A program made the translations under genes and the position numbers. Shown one piece after another: positions 29,545 to 38,187 of a stretch of 64,000 nucleotides of DNA (within the stretch, counting starts at the first letter, position 1; each line of letters starts with the position of its first letter). A model generated the notes under the pieces. It was not told where the DNA came from, ran no database searches, and worked only from the letters and a program-made list of their open reading frames with translations. This DNA comes from Methanocellales archaeon (GTDB lineage: Archaea > Halobacteriota > UBA148 > JAUWXC01), in the NCBI GenBank assembly GCA_030610945.1, contig JAUWQV010000001.1, positions 188,246 to 252,245 on the forward strand. The letters are read 5' to 3'.

Positions 29545-30792
29545 TCAATCACCGCCTATCTTAAACAATTTCATGATCGAGTGCAAGAAGTCATCGTCTT
29601 CCTCCTCACTACCTTCACGAAGGGATTTTGTTGGCTGGGCAAGCATCTTGTTGACGAGCGAGTTGGTCAGGTCATCAATGATTTTGGCTTGCTGTTCATT
29701 CAATCCCCCGGCAGCTTTCAGCCTGTTGAGTGCCTTTTGCCGTTCTTGGACTCGAATACTCTCGATATGAGAGTATAAGGATGAAATTACCTTGTCTGCT
29801 CTTTTCTGTTTATATTGTTTTTTGAATAACTTAAGCTCTTCTTCGATTATCTTTTTTGCCTTTAAAGCTTCAGTTTTCCGCTTCTCCAGGTTCGCATCTC
29901 TGATGCTTTTTAGAGAATCGATGTTGTGCAACTCAACATTTGGAGTTTTTGCCACTGAGTCCTCCACATCCCTTGGGCTGGCTATGTCTATGATAACTAT
30001 TTTTTTATCCAACTTGTCCGCAACTTTCTCCATCATCTCTTTCGTAATAACGAAGTGTGGCGCCGAGGTAGCGCTGATAATAACGTCTGACACAGGGATG
30101 TAATCAACAAAGTTCTCAAAGTGTATCGCCTTGCCACTCAATTCCCTTGCCAATTCGAGTGCATGCTCATGCGTCCTGCTCGACACAACAATCGCACTGA
30201 TATCTCTCTCCGAGAGAGCCTTTGCCACCAGTGTTGCCATTTCGCCTGCGCCGATAATCAAGACGTTCTTATCCTTTAGTGTACCAAGTATCTGCTCCGC
30301 CAGATCCACGGCCGCAGAACCTATCGATACCGAGCCTTTGTTGACACCGGTCTCAGTTCTGACCCTCTTACCGACATTGATTGCTTTCCTAAAAGTCATG
30401 CCAAGGATTTTGCCAGTGGTACCAAGTGACTTTGCACTATTGAACGCCTCCTTAACCTGTCCAAGGATCTGATCTTCGCCGATAATCATGGATTCAAGAC
30501 CAGATGCAAGCCTGAAAAGATGCTGAAGTGATTCCTCATGGCCGAGATATTTCACAATATGGAGGGGGATATTTTTGTAATCGACGTAACCCCTCAACAT
30601 CTGCTCACCGTCGCCAGAGGAGGTAATATATGCCTCTACCCTGTTGCATGTCTGGAGTACAACACACTCATCTACGCCACCAAAGGAATACAGCTCTTTG
30701 AGTGCAGCCTCCACATCGTCGTATCTCACTTTTTCAAGGTCGTCTATGGTCGCCCATTCGTGAGTAATTTGCATGCTTGCTATTTCAGCCAT
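29545..30792 (-). CDS. hemA: Glutamyl-tRNA reductase
   Basis: A protein of 415 residues. The catalytic cysteine is in [32 protein letters not shown] follows, then the NADPH site [17 protein letters not shown] and a C-terminal coiled dimerisation region. It reduces glutamyl-tRNA to glutamate semialdehyde, the first step of tetrapyrrole synthesis. The ATG at 30792 is preceded by AAGGAG at good spacing; a TTG at 30810 is the longer reading. It is the first gene of the seven-gene heme operon. Confidence 0.95.
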   Translation of the reverse strand: MAEIASMQITHEWATIDDLEKVRYDDVEAALKELYSFGGVDECVVLQTCNRVEAYITSSGDGEQMLRGYVDYKNIPLHIVKYLGHEESLQHLFRLASGLESMIIGEDQILGQVKEAFNSAKSLGTTGKILGMTFRKAINVGKRVRTETGVNKGSVSIGSAAVDLAEQILGTLKDKNVLIIGAGEMATLVAKALSERDISAIVVSSRTHEHALELARELSGKAIHFENFVDYIPVSDVIISATSAPHFVITKEMMEKVADKLDKKIVIIDIASPRDVEDSVAKTPNVELHNIDSLKSIRDANLEKRKTEALKAKKIIEEELKLFKKQYKQKRADKVISSLYSHIESIRVQERQKALNRLKAAGGLNEQQAKIIDDLTNSLVNKMLAQPTKSLREGSEEEDDDFLHSIMKLFKIGGD

Positions 30793-30966
30793 ATGTTTGT
30801 GCTCCTTCAAAGTTCCAACTTAAATCGCTTTTGGTAGCAGGTTTGTATAGTATAATGGTAAAGCATAATAAATAAGATATAGAGCATATACCTTGTCCGT
30901 GCTTTTACGTAATTCATATAAGAAACAAATATATACTCATGGCAGAAAGGATAAAGTGGTGGGATA

Positions 30967-31293
30967 ATGGAACTTGTGACCATACACAACAACCTGACTG
31001 GGTTTATTCTTGCCGTTGTAATTGGAATAGTTTTGTGTGCATTGGGCAGGAATTATGAGCGCAAGTATATAGCAACATCTGCTCTTGCAGTATTAGGTAT
31101 GGCTGCAATCTATGCTGCGATGCTTCTCGAAGCCGACAAAATGGGGCATATGGTTGCAGGCCTGTTTGCATTGGCCATGAATATAGTAAACACCGCGGCA
31201 TTAAAGGAAAAAGAAAAAGATATTTTCTACGTGTCGATGTTCGTTGTGATATTGATAGCGATAAATGCAATGTTGGGTTTTGCATTATCGTAA
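30967..31293 (+). CDS. Small membrane protein between the two heme operons
   Basis: A 108-residue hydrophobic protein with about four predicted membrane helices (residues 10-28, 35-53, 59-77 and 86-106) and a short charged loop (LKEKEKD). I do not recognise the family. It is divergent from hemA and converges on sirC, with 9 bases of overlap with the sirC 3' end. A GTGGTGGG ribosome-type site precedes the ATG and a TATA-like ATATATACTC lies near 30930. Its place within a heme locus suggests, but does not show, a role in heme handling. Confidence 0.7.
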   Translation: MELVTIHNNLTGFILAVVIGIVLCALGRNYERKYIATSALAVLGMAAIYAAMLLEADKMGHMVAGLFALAMNIVNTAALKEKEKDIFYVSMFVVILIAINAMLGFALS

Positions 31294-31914
31294 GGGGGGC
31301 ACGTGAGCCATTGATAACTCATATGCTTTATCATAGGAAGTATCCAAGCACCCCCAGATGGATTCGTCATTCAGTATTTCCCACAGTATCTTTTCTCTGG
31401 TTTTTTGGTCAGAAATGCGTGTCTTCAGGACTTCCCTGATTTCGTCTTGAAGCTTGACCATATCCGCATATTTCTTGGATACCACCTGCTCCAGTTTCTT
31501 GCGCAGGAATTTAGACATTGCAGGGCTCTTCCCCAAGGTGGAGATGCCAATCACGATGTCCCCCTGCTTAATCACAGAAGGGATGACGATGTCTCCAGTG
31601 CCGTCTACGGGATTTGTTAGGACATTGTGCTTCTTCGCTATTTCAACGATTTTAGCATTTAGCTTTGGGTCATCGGTGGCAGGTATGACCAAGAATGCAC
31701 CATCGATGAGGAGTTCGATGTCTGTCTTGTTTAAATCGCATGTGAGCAATTTAACGGAGCCTTCGTCAGCCAACCTGCGCAGCCCTGAAGTAAACTCCTT
31801 GCTTGCAACCAGCACATCCGCATCCTTGAACAGTGTCGCCTTCCGCTCTCCCACTTCACCGCCCCCAAAAATGACAATTTTTTTATTCTCGACGTCAACA
31901 ATAAGTGGCAACAT
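31285..31914 (-). CDS. sirC: Precorrin-2 dehydrogenase
   Basis: A protein of about 209 residues of the SirC/Met8 family. It starts MLPLIVDVENKKIVIFGGGEV, has an NAD-binding GGGEVGERKA, the family aspartate region FLVIPATDD, NPVDGTGDIVIPSVI and STLGKSPAMSKFLR. It oxidises precorrin-2 to sirohydrochlorin, the step after CobA; iron insertion may be spontaneous, by this protein, or by an enzyme outside the window. The open frame extends upstream into ahbB, but the ATG at 31914 lies one base after the ahbB stop and gives the family start. Confidence 0.9.
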   Translation of the reverse strand: MLPLIVDVENKKIVIFGGGEVGERKATLFKDADVLVASKEFTSGLRRLADEGSVKLLTCDLNKTDIELLIDGAFLVIPATDDPKLNAKIVEIAKKHNVLTNPVDGTGDIVIPSVIKQGDIVIGISTLGKSPAMSKFLRKKLEQVVSKKYADMVKLQDEIREVLKTRISDQKTREKILWEILNDESIWGCLDTSYDKAYELSMAHVPPLR

Positions 31915-31915
31915 C

Positions 31916-32377
31916 TTACTCAATTCTAACACCTGTCTTTTTAAATTCTCGGTCGCTGAAGAGGATTTTACGGTCATGTATGCCGATCGCTTTGGTAATC
32001 CTATCTGCTACCTCCTCGCACTCCTGCTTTGTCCTACCGTGCACCATCGCGAACATATTATGCTTCCAGTCCTTTGTTCGTAGACGTGCGTAACAATGCG
32101 TCACATCATCAAAGCCTGCGATAGTGTTTCCAACCTCATCCACCCTTTCATCTGGCACATTCCAGACGCACATCGCATTGGCAGTAATGCCAATTTTCCT
32201 GTGTGCAACGGATGCACCAAAGCGCCTGATCACTCCTTCATCTAACAACCCACGAGTTCTTCGCAGTACTTCATCCTCAGATATGCCGAGTGAATTCGCT
32301 ACCTCTGCAAATGGCTTTTTAACCAATGGAATGCCATCCTGCGTCGCCTTCAGCAATTTCCTGTCAGTCTCATCCAT
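31916..32377 (-). CDS. ahbB: Siroheme decarboxylase subunit AhbB
   Basis: A protein of 153 residues of the Lrp/AsnC-like siroheme decarboxylase family. An N-terminal winged helix is seen (DRKLLKATQDGIPLVKKPF, EDEVLRRTRGLLDEGVIRRF), followed by a ligand-binding ferredoxin-like fold (VTHCYARLRTKDWKHNMFAMVHG). With AhbA it decarboxylates siroheme to 12,18-didecarboxysiroheme. The histidines around HCYAR and DWKHN are in the usual substrate area. A GAGGTG ribosome site precedes the ATG at 32377. Adjacent ahbA, ahbD and sirC make a plain transcription regulator unlikely. Confidence 0.88.
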   Translation of the reverse strand: MDETDRKLLKATQDGIPLVKKPFAEVANSLGISEDEVLRRTRGLLDEGVIRRFGASVAHRKIGITANAMCVWNVPDERVDEVGNTIAGFDDVTHCYARLRTKDWKHNMFAMVHGRTKQECEEVADRITKAIGIHDRKILFSDREFKKTGVRIE

Positions 32378-32379
32378 CA

Positions 32380-32823
32380 CTACACCTCAAATTTCACGCC
32401 GAGTTTAAAGGTTTTGACCGTTGGTAGATTGAGGCACGGGCAGCCCGTTTTTTCCCCTACCTCCTCGAGTATCTGGTCCAGGCGCGATTTGCTGGGCGCT
32501 GATACCGTAAACCAGATGTTATATTTATCCTGGCGCAAATAATTATGTGATACTTCAGGATATGCGTTGATAATATCTGCCACCTCGTCTACCTTATCTA
32601 GTGGCACGCTCATCGCTACCAAGGTACTGGCGCCGCCGAGCTTTTTCACATTGATAATAGGGGCTATGCGCCTGATGATGCCTTCGTCTTTCAGTATTTG
32701 TAGCCTGGATGTCACCTCATCCTCGTCAAGCCCCAGTTTCGCACCCAGTTCGGCAAATGGCCTGGACGCGAGTGGGAATTCGCCCTGTATTGAATTCAGA
32801 ATCGCCCTGTCAATCCGATCCAT
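32380..32823 (-). CDS. ahbA: Siroheme decarboxylase subunit AhbA
   Basis: A 147-residue AsnC-like protein paralogous to AhbB: DRIDRAILNSIQGEFPLASR, EDEVTSRLQILKDEGIIRRI, then VSHNYLRQDKYNIWFTVSAPS. It is the partner subunit in siroheme decarboxylation. Its ATG lies inside the ahbD 3' end with a 14-base overlap, and its stop is shared with the ahbB start region, so expression of the three is tightly coupled. Which of the two paralogues is A or B is by resemblance only. Confidence 0.87.
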   Translation of the reverse strand: MDRIDRAILNSIQGEFPLASRPFAELGAKLGLDEDEVTSRLQILKDEGIIRRIAPIINVKKLGGASTLVAMSVPLDKVDEVADIINAYPEVSHNYLRQDKYNIWFTVSAPSKSRLDQILEEVGEKTGCPCLNLPTVKTFKLGVKFEV

Positions 32824-33871
32824 GTTTGGCGCCCCCTGGCTGGTAGATGCAGTATGGTTCTTCAGCTAAATAATCGCCAGTAGCGGCATACGCCCTGGCT
32901 CTACACCCCCCACAAACACGTTTGAACTCACACCTGCCGCATTTTCCCTCCAGCCTGCTACTATCTCGCAGCTTGATAAATACATTTGAGTTGCGCCATA
33001 TCTCCCAGAAGGGTTGTTTGCGAATGTCACCAGCCAAGACAGGGAGATACCCGCACGGGTATACCTCGCCTGTCCTCGAGATGAAGCAGAATCCTGTGCC
33101 AGCAAGGCATCCCTTCGTCATGGCACTGAATCCCTCTTTTCTCAATTCAACAGGGGCACCCTCCTGTTTGGCTCTTTGATACACTATACGAAAATAATGC
33201 GGTGCACATGTCGCCTTGAGCTGTATCTTAACCTTTTTCTGGGCATCGTAAAGCCAGTTCAGCACCCCTTCATATTCCTCTGGCGAAACTTCCTCGCCTG
33301 CAAGCACCTCGCCCCTGCCGGTAGGAACAAGCATGAATATGTGCAGCGCGTCGGCACCTAATTCCAGCGCCAAATTCAGGATTTCTGGCACTTCCTTTAG
33401 ATTGCGTTTCGTGATGGTCGTATTGACCTGAAGGCTTAGCTCCGCCTCTTTGAGAACGTTTATGCCTCTTAGCGCGCCGTCAAATGCACCCGGCATGCCC
33501 CTGAACCCATCGTGCGTTTTCGCACTGGCGCCATCGATGCTGATGCTGATGCGCTTAATGCCAGCATCTTTCAATTTCTTCGCCACTTCGCGGGTAATCA
33601 ATGTGCCATTGGTCCCCAGAACCATCCTGAGTCCCTTGTCTGTGCCATATCGCGCAATCTCGTATACGTCGTCTCTCATAAGCGGCTCGCCGCCGCTGAG
33701 GATTATGATAGGCTTTGCAAAACCTGCGATGTCATCGATAAAACGTTTCGCCTCGTCTGTGGATAATTCGTTTGAACTCGGCGCCTTTGTAGCTGCGGCA
33801 CGACAATGCACACAGTTAAGGTTGCATGCACCGGTAAGTTCCCATGCGATTAATCTTGGTACCAATTCCAT
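32810..33871 (-). CDS. ahbD: AhbD, radical SAM heme b synthase
   Basis: A 353-residue radical SAM/SPASM protein. It starts LVPRLIAWELTGACNLNCVHC, has LSGGEPLMRDD, the block KGCLAGTGFCFISRTGEVYP and the C-terminal CGRCEFKRVCGGC. This matches AhbD, which oxidatively decarboxylates Fe-coproporphyrin III to heme b. It is first in the ahbD-ahbA-ahbB-sirC operon. With ahbC nearby both radical SAM steps are covered. Confidence 0.88.
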   Translation of the reverse strand: MELVPRLIAWELTGACNLNCVHCRAAATKAPSSNELSTDEAKRFIDDIAGFAKPIIILSGGEPLMRDDVYEIARYGTDKGLRMVLGTNGTLITREVAKKLKDAGIKRISISIDGASAKTHDGFRGMPGAFDGALRGINVLKEAELSLQVNTTITKRNLKEVPEILNLALELGADALHIFMLVPTGRGEVLAGEEVSPEEYEGVLNWLYDAQKKVKIQLKATCAPHYFRIVYQRAKQEGAPVELRKEGFSAMTKGCLAGTGFCFISRTGEVYPCGYLPVLAGDIRKQPFWEIWRNSNVFIKLRDSSRLEGKCGRCEFKRVCGGCRARAYAATGDYLAEEPYCIYQPGGAKHGSD

Positions 33872-34035
33872 GATAATGCCTTCGTTAAATGGATCCTTAA
33901 TCTTTATAGACTTCGTGAGGCTATGTGTATTTTTGGGTTAAGTTTGCATATGGAGAAGATATTTAAGAGGAGATGAGCGCCCAGAGCCCATAAGAGATAA
34001 CAAGATTGATGACGAGACTAATCGAGGGCAATGAC

Positions 34036-34052
34036 TTGCGCCCGGGGCGCAA
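34036..34052. other. GC-rich perfect hairpin in the ahbD / radical-SAM intergenic region
   Basis: TTGCGCC (34036-34042) and GGCGCAA (34046-34052) form perfect 7-base arms around CGG, in an otherwise AT-rich region. It lies 64 bases before the next gene's preferred ATG. It could be an operator or the end of a small RNA from about 33950. No known riboswitch pattern is apparent. Confidence 0.4.
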
Positions 34053-34116
34053 TCTATAATTTACTAATTAACAACATATGAATCTTTTCCTGAAATTACT
34101 TAAGGGAGAAAGTGGG

Positions 34117-35538
34117 ATGCCAAGTAATATGAGAATCCTATTGATTCATCCCCCCTGTGAGAAAGAGATATATCAGCGCTTTCTTGGATTGGTCGCACCA
34201 CCAATTGGATTGGCGTATGTAGCGGCGGCGCTCGAAAATGATGGGAATGAAGTTAAGATTATAGACATGCCCGCAGAGGGAGAAGATATAGGTGATGTAA
34301 AAAAAGAGATTGAAAGATTTCATCCAGATGTGGTGGGCGTCTACTGCGTGACGTATCGCGTAAATCACGCAAATGTGGTTATCAACACCGCTAAAGAGGT
34401 GGATGCCGACATAAAAACGCTGATGGGCGGGCCTCATGCCTCGCTGTTAGCAGAAGACTGCATGGAGAATAAAAACCTTGATGCAGTGGTCTGCGGCGAG
34501 GGGGAGATTACTACTCCTAAATTAGTTCGCACATGGGAGTCTGGCAGCGACCTTGCCAATGTCAAGGGGATTGTTTTTCGAGAGAATGGGCAAATTAATA
34601 GGAGTGCCCCGCGAGAGCTCGCAGACGTTGATTCACTCCCCTACCCAGCACGACACTTGCTGCCAATGGATAAATACAGGCTCTTTGGTGCATTCAAGCT
34701 GGGCACCATGGTTTCCAGCAGAGGGTGCACATTTGGATGCCAGTATTGTAGCGTTGCCGCGATATATGGTAAGAAATGGAGACCCAGAAGCGCGAAGCGC
34801 ATCGTGGATGAAATGGAATATTTACAGAAAAATTACGATATCGACGCGCTCATGTTTATGGATGATAACTTCGACCTGGATAAAAAACGGGTTATGGCAC
34901 TATGTGATGAAATAATGGAAAGGGACCTGGATATTTTATGGGGCTACCAGAGTGCGAGCGTGATTAGAGATGAAGAGATGTTGAAAAAATTGCGAGACGC
35001 AGGATGCCGAATTATAACGTATTCCATCGAGACTTCCTCGCGCAGGTCCATCGACGTGATGAAGAAGAAGGTAGATATGCAACAGGTGAGGGATGTGTTC
35101 CAGATGTCCAAGGAGATGGGCATGATACGAATCGCTAACATCATTCTCGGACTGCCAGGAGAGAACGAGAAGGATGTGGAAGAGAGCATAGAACTGACGA
35201 AGGCGCTGGACCCAGAATATGCGCTATTTTTCCTTCCCGCCCCCTATCCCGGGACGAAGTTCTATGAAACTGCTGAAAAGATGGGCATGATCAGGGAACT
35301 GGACTGGAACAAATATGACACGACAAATCCGATTATAGAAACCGAGCAGCTTTCGCTGGATGTGCTCAGAGAACTGAACAAGAGGGCATACAAGGAGTTC
35401 TATCTTAGGCATGCCGTTCTGAAAAACAATCTTAAGATTTTCCACGATTTCATAAAAGAAGGGGGGATCAAACCAAGGCACATCCCGGGCTTGATGTCCC
35501 ATGTGCTAAGTACGCTTTTGTACCTCGCTAGATTGTGA
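34117..35538 (+). CDS. B12-binding-domain radical SAM protein
   Basis: A protein of about 473 residues. Residues 1-140 form a cobalamin-binding Rossmann domain (PPIGLAYVAAALENDGNEVKI, PDVVGVYCVTYR, LMGGPHASLLAED). The radical SAM cluster motif RGCTFGCQYC is near residue 207. The C-terminus ends in a hydrophobic helix (SHVLSTLLYLARL). The class includes BchE-like cyclases, lipid-modifying enzymes such as GDGT ring synthases, and methyltransferases; the substrate cannot be told. The ATG at 34117 follows AAGGGAG at good spacing; an ATG at 34078 would add 13 residues. It ends two bases from the convergent next gene. Confidence 0.88.
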   Translation: MPSNMRILLIHPPCEKEIYQRFLGLVAPPIGLAYVAAALENDGNEVKIIDMPAEGEDIGDVKKEIERFHPDVVGVYCVTYRVNHANVVINTAKEVDADIKTLMGGPHASLLAEDCMENKNLDAVVCGEGEITTPKLVRTWESGSDLANVKGIVFRENGQINRSAPRELADVDSLPYPARHLLPMDKYRLFGAFKLGTMVSSRGCTFGCQYCSVAAIYGKKWRPRSAKRIVDEMEYLQKNYDIDALMFMDDNFDLDKKRVMALCDEIMERDLDILWGYQSASVIRDEEMLKKLRDAGCRIITYSIETSSRRSIDVMKKKVDMQQVRDVFQMSKEMGMIRIANIILGLPGENEKDVEESIELTKALDPEYALFFLPAPYPGTKFYETAEKMGMIRELDWNKYDTTNPIIETEQLSLDVLRELNKRAYKEFYLRHAVLKNNLKIFHDFIKEGGIKPRHIPGLMSHVLSTLLYLARL

Positions 35539-35540
35539 GG

Positions 35541-36308
35541 CTATCGTCCCCTGAGGCGAATGGACATGTATACCATTCGTGATACGTTCTCTGGGATGTT
35601 CTCCATGCCGCACCCCTCCATTTCCTCTGTCCACCTGTTGTAGGTCATGTTGGTGTCGTGACATGATGGGCAACTCTCCACGGGCATCGGCGCCTCAGGA
35701 TGTCTTGGGCATATTGACATAGGCGGATATGTTGGAGGGGTTAGATTGCCGTATTGCGTTGCCTCTTGCCTCCATTCCCTATACTGGCACATGTACCATC
35801 TTGACTTCTGGCTTTCATTGATGGCATGGTCGATGTGCGCCATTATCATTTCCTTTTTCTCTTCTTGGATGTGTGGGTTAGCAGCGATTCTTTCCTTGAC
35901 CGTTTCCAATTTCGTTATGTGTATCTGATGTACTTCTTCCAGATGCTGCAGAAGCTCTGGGCTGATGTCTATGGATGCATTCACCAGTCTGTTGCACTCC
36001 CTTATCCGATACGCATAATCCTCAGCAACAGTATCGATGCACTCCGTTCTATTGTGTTCATGGCACCATCTTAACTCATTCATCCTGCGCTCAGCATGCA
36101 TGATTCGTGCCCTAACACGCGATTCGTTGCTCGCTGGAATTACGAGAAAATCATGGTCTTCGTCCCATTTCTCCCATCCCAACTTTAGATTATACAGTGC
36201 ATGGCCTGGCGGGATTGTCACGCTCACGTCCTCATCCTGCGCCATCACTGGCATCATAAGTGTAGTGAGCATCATCATGATGACTACCACTCCCACTAAC
36301 TGCTTCAC
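35541..36308 (-). CDS. Secreted DUF5667-like protein with a CxxCH motif
   Basis: A 255-residue protein with a clear signal peptide (LVGVVVIMMMLTTLMMPVMA, then AQDE). The first mature segment PPGHALYNLKLGWEKW and the helical ERRMNEL region resemble DUF5667-type archaeal surface proteins. The C-terminal part is rich in Cys, Met and His. CPRHPE is followed by ESCPSCHD, giving CxxCH at residues 213-217, a heme c attachment motif. A metal-binding knuckle is the alternative reading. The ccm genes 4-7 kb away make heme attachment feasible. The function is unknown. Confidence 0.8.
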   Translation of the reverse strand: MKQLVGVVVIMMMLTTLMMPVMAQDEDVSVTIPPGHALYNLKLGWEKWDEDHDFLVIPASNESRVRARIMHAERRMNELRWCHEHNRTECIDTVAEDYAYRIRECNRLVNASIDISPELLQHLEEVHQIHITKLETVKERIAANPHIQEEKKEMIMAHIDHAINESQKSRWYMCQYREWRQEATQYGNLTPPTYPPMSICPRHPEAPMPVESCPSCHDTNMTYNRWTEEMEGCGMENIPENVSRMVYMSIRLRGR

Positions 36309-36398
36309 TCTATCACCAGTATTTTAATCATCTCGCTTTTATTTAAACCCATCGTCAGCAAAAAGGTTTTAGATTCATGCGCAGAAGAAGTAGACATC

Positions 36399-37925
36399 AT
36401 GAAATTCAAGGTGAAGAACTTCGACATCGAGGTAAAGGAGTACAAGGTCGTGATGAACGTTCTCGATGTTAATGAGATGGGGCTCGTGGCAGGAGACAGG
36501 GCCAAGGTAAAAAACAAGGAGAGTATCACTGCCGTAGTTGATACGACAGATACGATGCTTCCCCAAGGAGTGGTTGGGATTTATGATGAAGTCTGGAAGA
36601 AACTGCGCATAAAAAAAGGCGAAGAAGTTGAAATACTGCCGGCAGCCCAACCCGAATCGATAGCGCTAATCAAGAAGAAGATGGATGGCAACAAACTGAA
36701 CAAAGACGACCTTCACGCCATCATCCAGGACATCGTGGATGGAAATCTGACCGATGCAGAACTGACGGCTTTCGTAACTTCTACATACATCCATGGAATG
36801 GATTTAGATGAGATAGAATGGATGACCAGGGCGATGGTCGATACCGGAGAGAGAATCGAGTTTGACAAGCACCCAGTCGTGGACAAGCACAGCATAGGGG
36901 GTGTGCCGGGCAACAAAGTTTCGCTTCTGGTCGTTCCAATCGTGGCAGCAGCGGGTTTGCTGATACCAAAGACGAGTTCCAGGGCAATTACCGGCGCAGC
37001 CGGAACCGCTGACCTGATGGAGGTGCTCGCGCCCGTGAGTTTGTCTGCAAGCGAAATCAAGGACATCACTGAAAAGGTCGGAGGAGTGATTGCCTGGGGC
37101 GGCGCCACGAATATTGCCCCTGCAGATGATGAGATTATCGAGGTCGAGTATCCGCTTTCAATTGACCCCTATTGCCAGGTTCTCGCCTCGGTGATGGCTA
37201 AAAAGTGCGCTGTTGGCGCGGAAGCGGTAGTGATAGACATACCAACTGGCAGCAGCACGAAGGTGCGCACTGTGGAAGATGGTAGAAAAATGGCAAGGGA
37301 TTTCATCGAGCTGGGCGAGCGCATGGGCATATCAGTTGAATGTGTGATGACGTACGGCGGGGGACCGATTGGGAGAACTATTGGTCCTGCACTTGAGGTG
37401 CAGGAGGCGCTCTGCGTCCTGGAAAGCATGAAGGGTCCGCACAGCCTCATTGAAAAATCTACATCGTTGGCTGGAATATTGCTGGAAATGGGCGGCGTAG
37501 CACAGGGGACTGGCAAGGCTGCGGCAGAAGAAATCCTGCGCTCAGGAAAGGCGCTTCGGAAGATGAAAGAAATCATAGAGGCGCAGGGCGGAAATCCAGA
37601 GATATCCTCAAATACAATTAAAATCGGGGACAAAAAAACCGACTGGCTTTCTCCGAGGGGGGGATATGCCATCGAATTTGACAACAAGCGCCTGATTGAA
37701 ATTGCGAGGGCAGCAGGAGCGCCCGCTGACAAAGGAGCTGGCATAGTAATCCATAAAAAGAGGGGTGAGGCAGTTAAAAAGGGCGAGACGCTGATTACGA
37801 TATATGCAGAAAAGGCGTGGAAACTCGAGAATGCCATCAAGGAAGCACAGCGAAAAGAGCCAGTGATCATTGAGGGAATGGTGCTCGAACGCGTCCCAGA
37901 TGTCACGGAGACGAGAATTAGATGA
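36399..37925 (+). CDS. deoA: AMP phosphorylase
   Basis: A 508-residue protein. An N-terminal extra domain (residues 1-85, MKFKVKNFDIEVKEYKVV) precedes a thymidine-phosphorylase fold with DKHSIGGVPGNKVSLLVVP, TSSRAITGAAGTADLMEVL and MTYGGGPIGRTIGPALEV. This architecture and length are those of archaeal AMP phosphorylase, which releases adenine from AMP to feed the ribose-1,5-bisphosphate / RuBisCO pathway. The partner isomerase and RuBisCO are not in the window. The end overlaps a convergent zinc-ribbon gene by 8 bases. Confidence 0.93.
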   Translation: MKFKVKNFDIEVKEYKVVMNVLDVNEMGLVAGDRAKVKNKESITAVVDTTDTMLPQGVVGIYDEVWKKLRIKKGEEVEILPAAQPESIALIKKKMDGNKLNKDDLHAIIQDIVDGNLTDAELTAFVTSTYIHGMDLDEIEWMTRAMVDTGERIEFDKHPVVDKHSIGGVPGNKVSLLVVPIVAAAGLLIPKTSSRAITGAAGTADLMEVLAPVSLSASEIKDITEKVGGVIAWGGATNIAPADDEIIEVEYPLSIDPYCQVLASVMAKKCAVGAEAVVIDIPTGSSTKVRTVEDGRKMARDFIELGERMGISVECVMTYGGGPIGRTIGPALEVQEALCVLESMKGPHSLIEKSTSLAGILLEMGGVAQGTGKAAAEEILRSGKALRKMKEIIEAQGGNPEISSNTIKIGDKKTDWLSPRGGYAIEFDNKRLIEIARAAGAPADKGAGIVIHKKRGEAVKKGETLITIYAEKAWKLENAIKEAQRKEPVIIEGMVLERVPDVTETRIR

Positions 37926-38124
37926 ACTCATCTGACTCGAAAGATGCCCCGCACATAGTACAGACGTCTCTCACACACCACTCGTGGAATATGGCGCCGC
38001 ATACAGGGCACGTCATCTCGTCGGCCTCATCCACATCAGCACCACATTTATCACATACCCCAATGATGTTCTTTTCCGGGTCTTTCTCTCCTACGTCCAT
38101 ATCCTCCATGTCATCGTTACACAT
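37918..38124 (-). CDS. Small zinc-ribbon protein
   Basis: A 68-residue protein with an acidic N-terminus and four pairs of metal ligands: CDKCGADVDE, CPVCGAIFHEWC and CTMCGASFESDE. This gives at least two zinc-binding knuckles. Small archaeal zinc ribbons often act in transcription or RNA contexts, but no specific family is recognised. It shares a probable bidirectional TATA box with the gene on the other side. Confidence 0.8.
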   Translation of the reverse strand: MCNDDMEDMDVGEKDPEKNIIGVCDKCGADVDEADEMTCPVCGAIFHEWCVRDVCTMCGASFESDEFI

Positions 38125-38150
38125 GGTCTACAATCTTATGCGTGCATGAA

Positions 38151-38164
38151 ACTACATATATAGT
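38151..38164. promoter_or_regulatory. Near-palindromic TATA box serving two divergent genes
   Basis: ACTACATATATAGT reads almost the same on both strands. Its centre is 34 bases from the zinc-ribbon ATG (38124) and 30 bases from the ATG at 38188. Both genes would then have leaders of only about 4-6 bases. Confidence 0.55.
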
Positions 38165-38187
38165 TTTTGAAGGATGATGAAGTGAAA

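Noticed and set aside
33990-34040. Possible C/D box small RNA (TTGATGAC near 33998)
   Set aside because: The C box is imperfect and no CUGA D box was found at the right distance.
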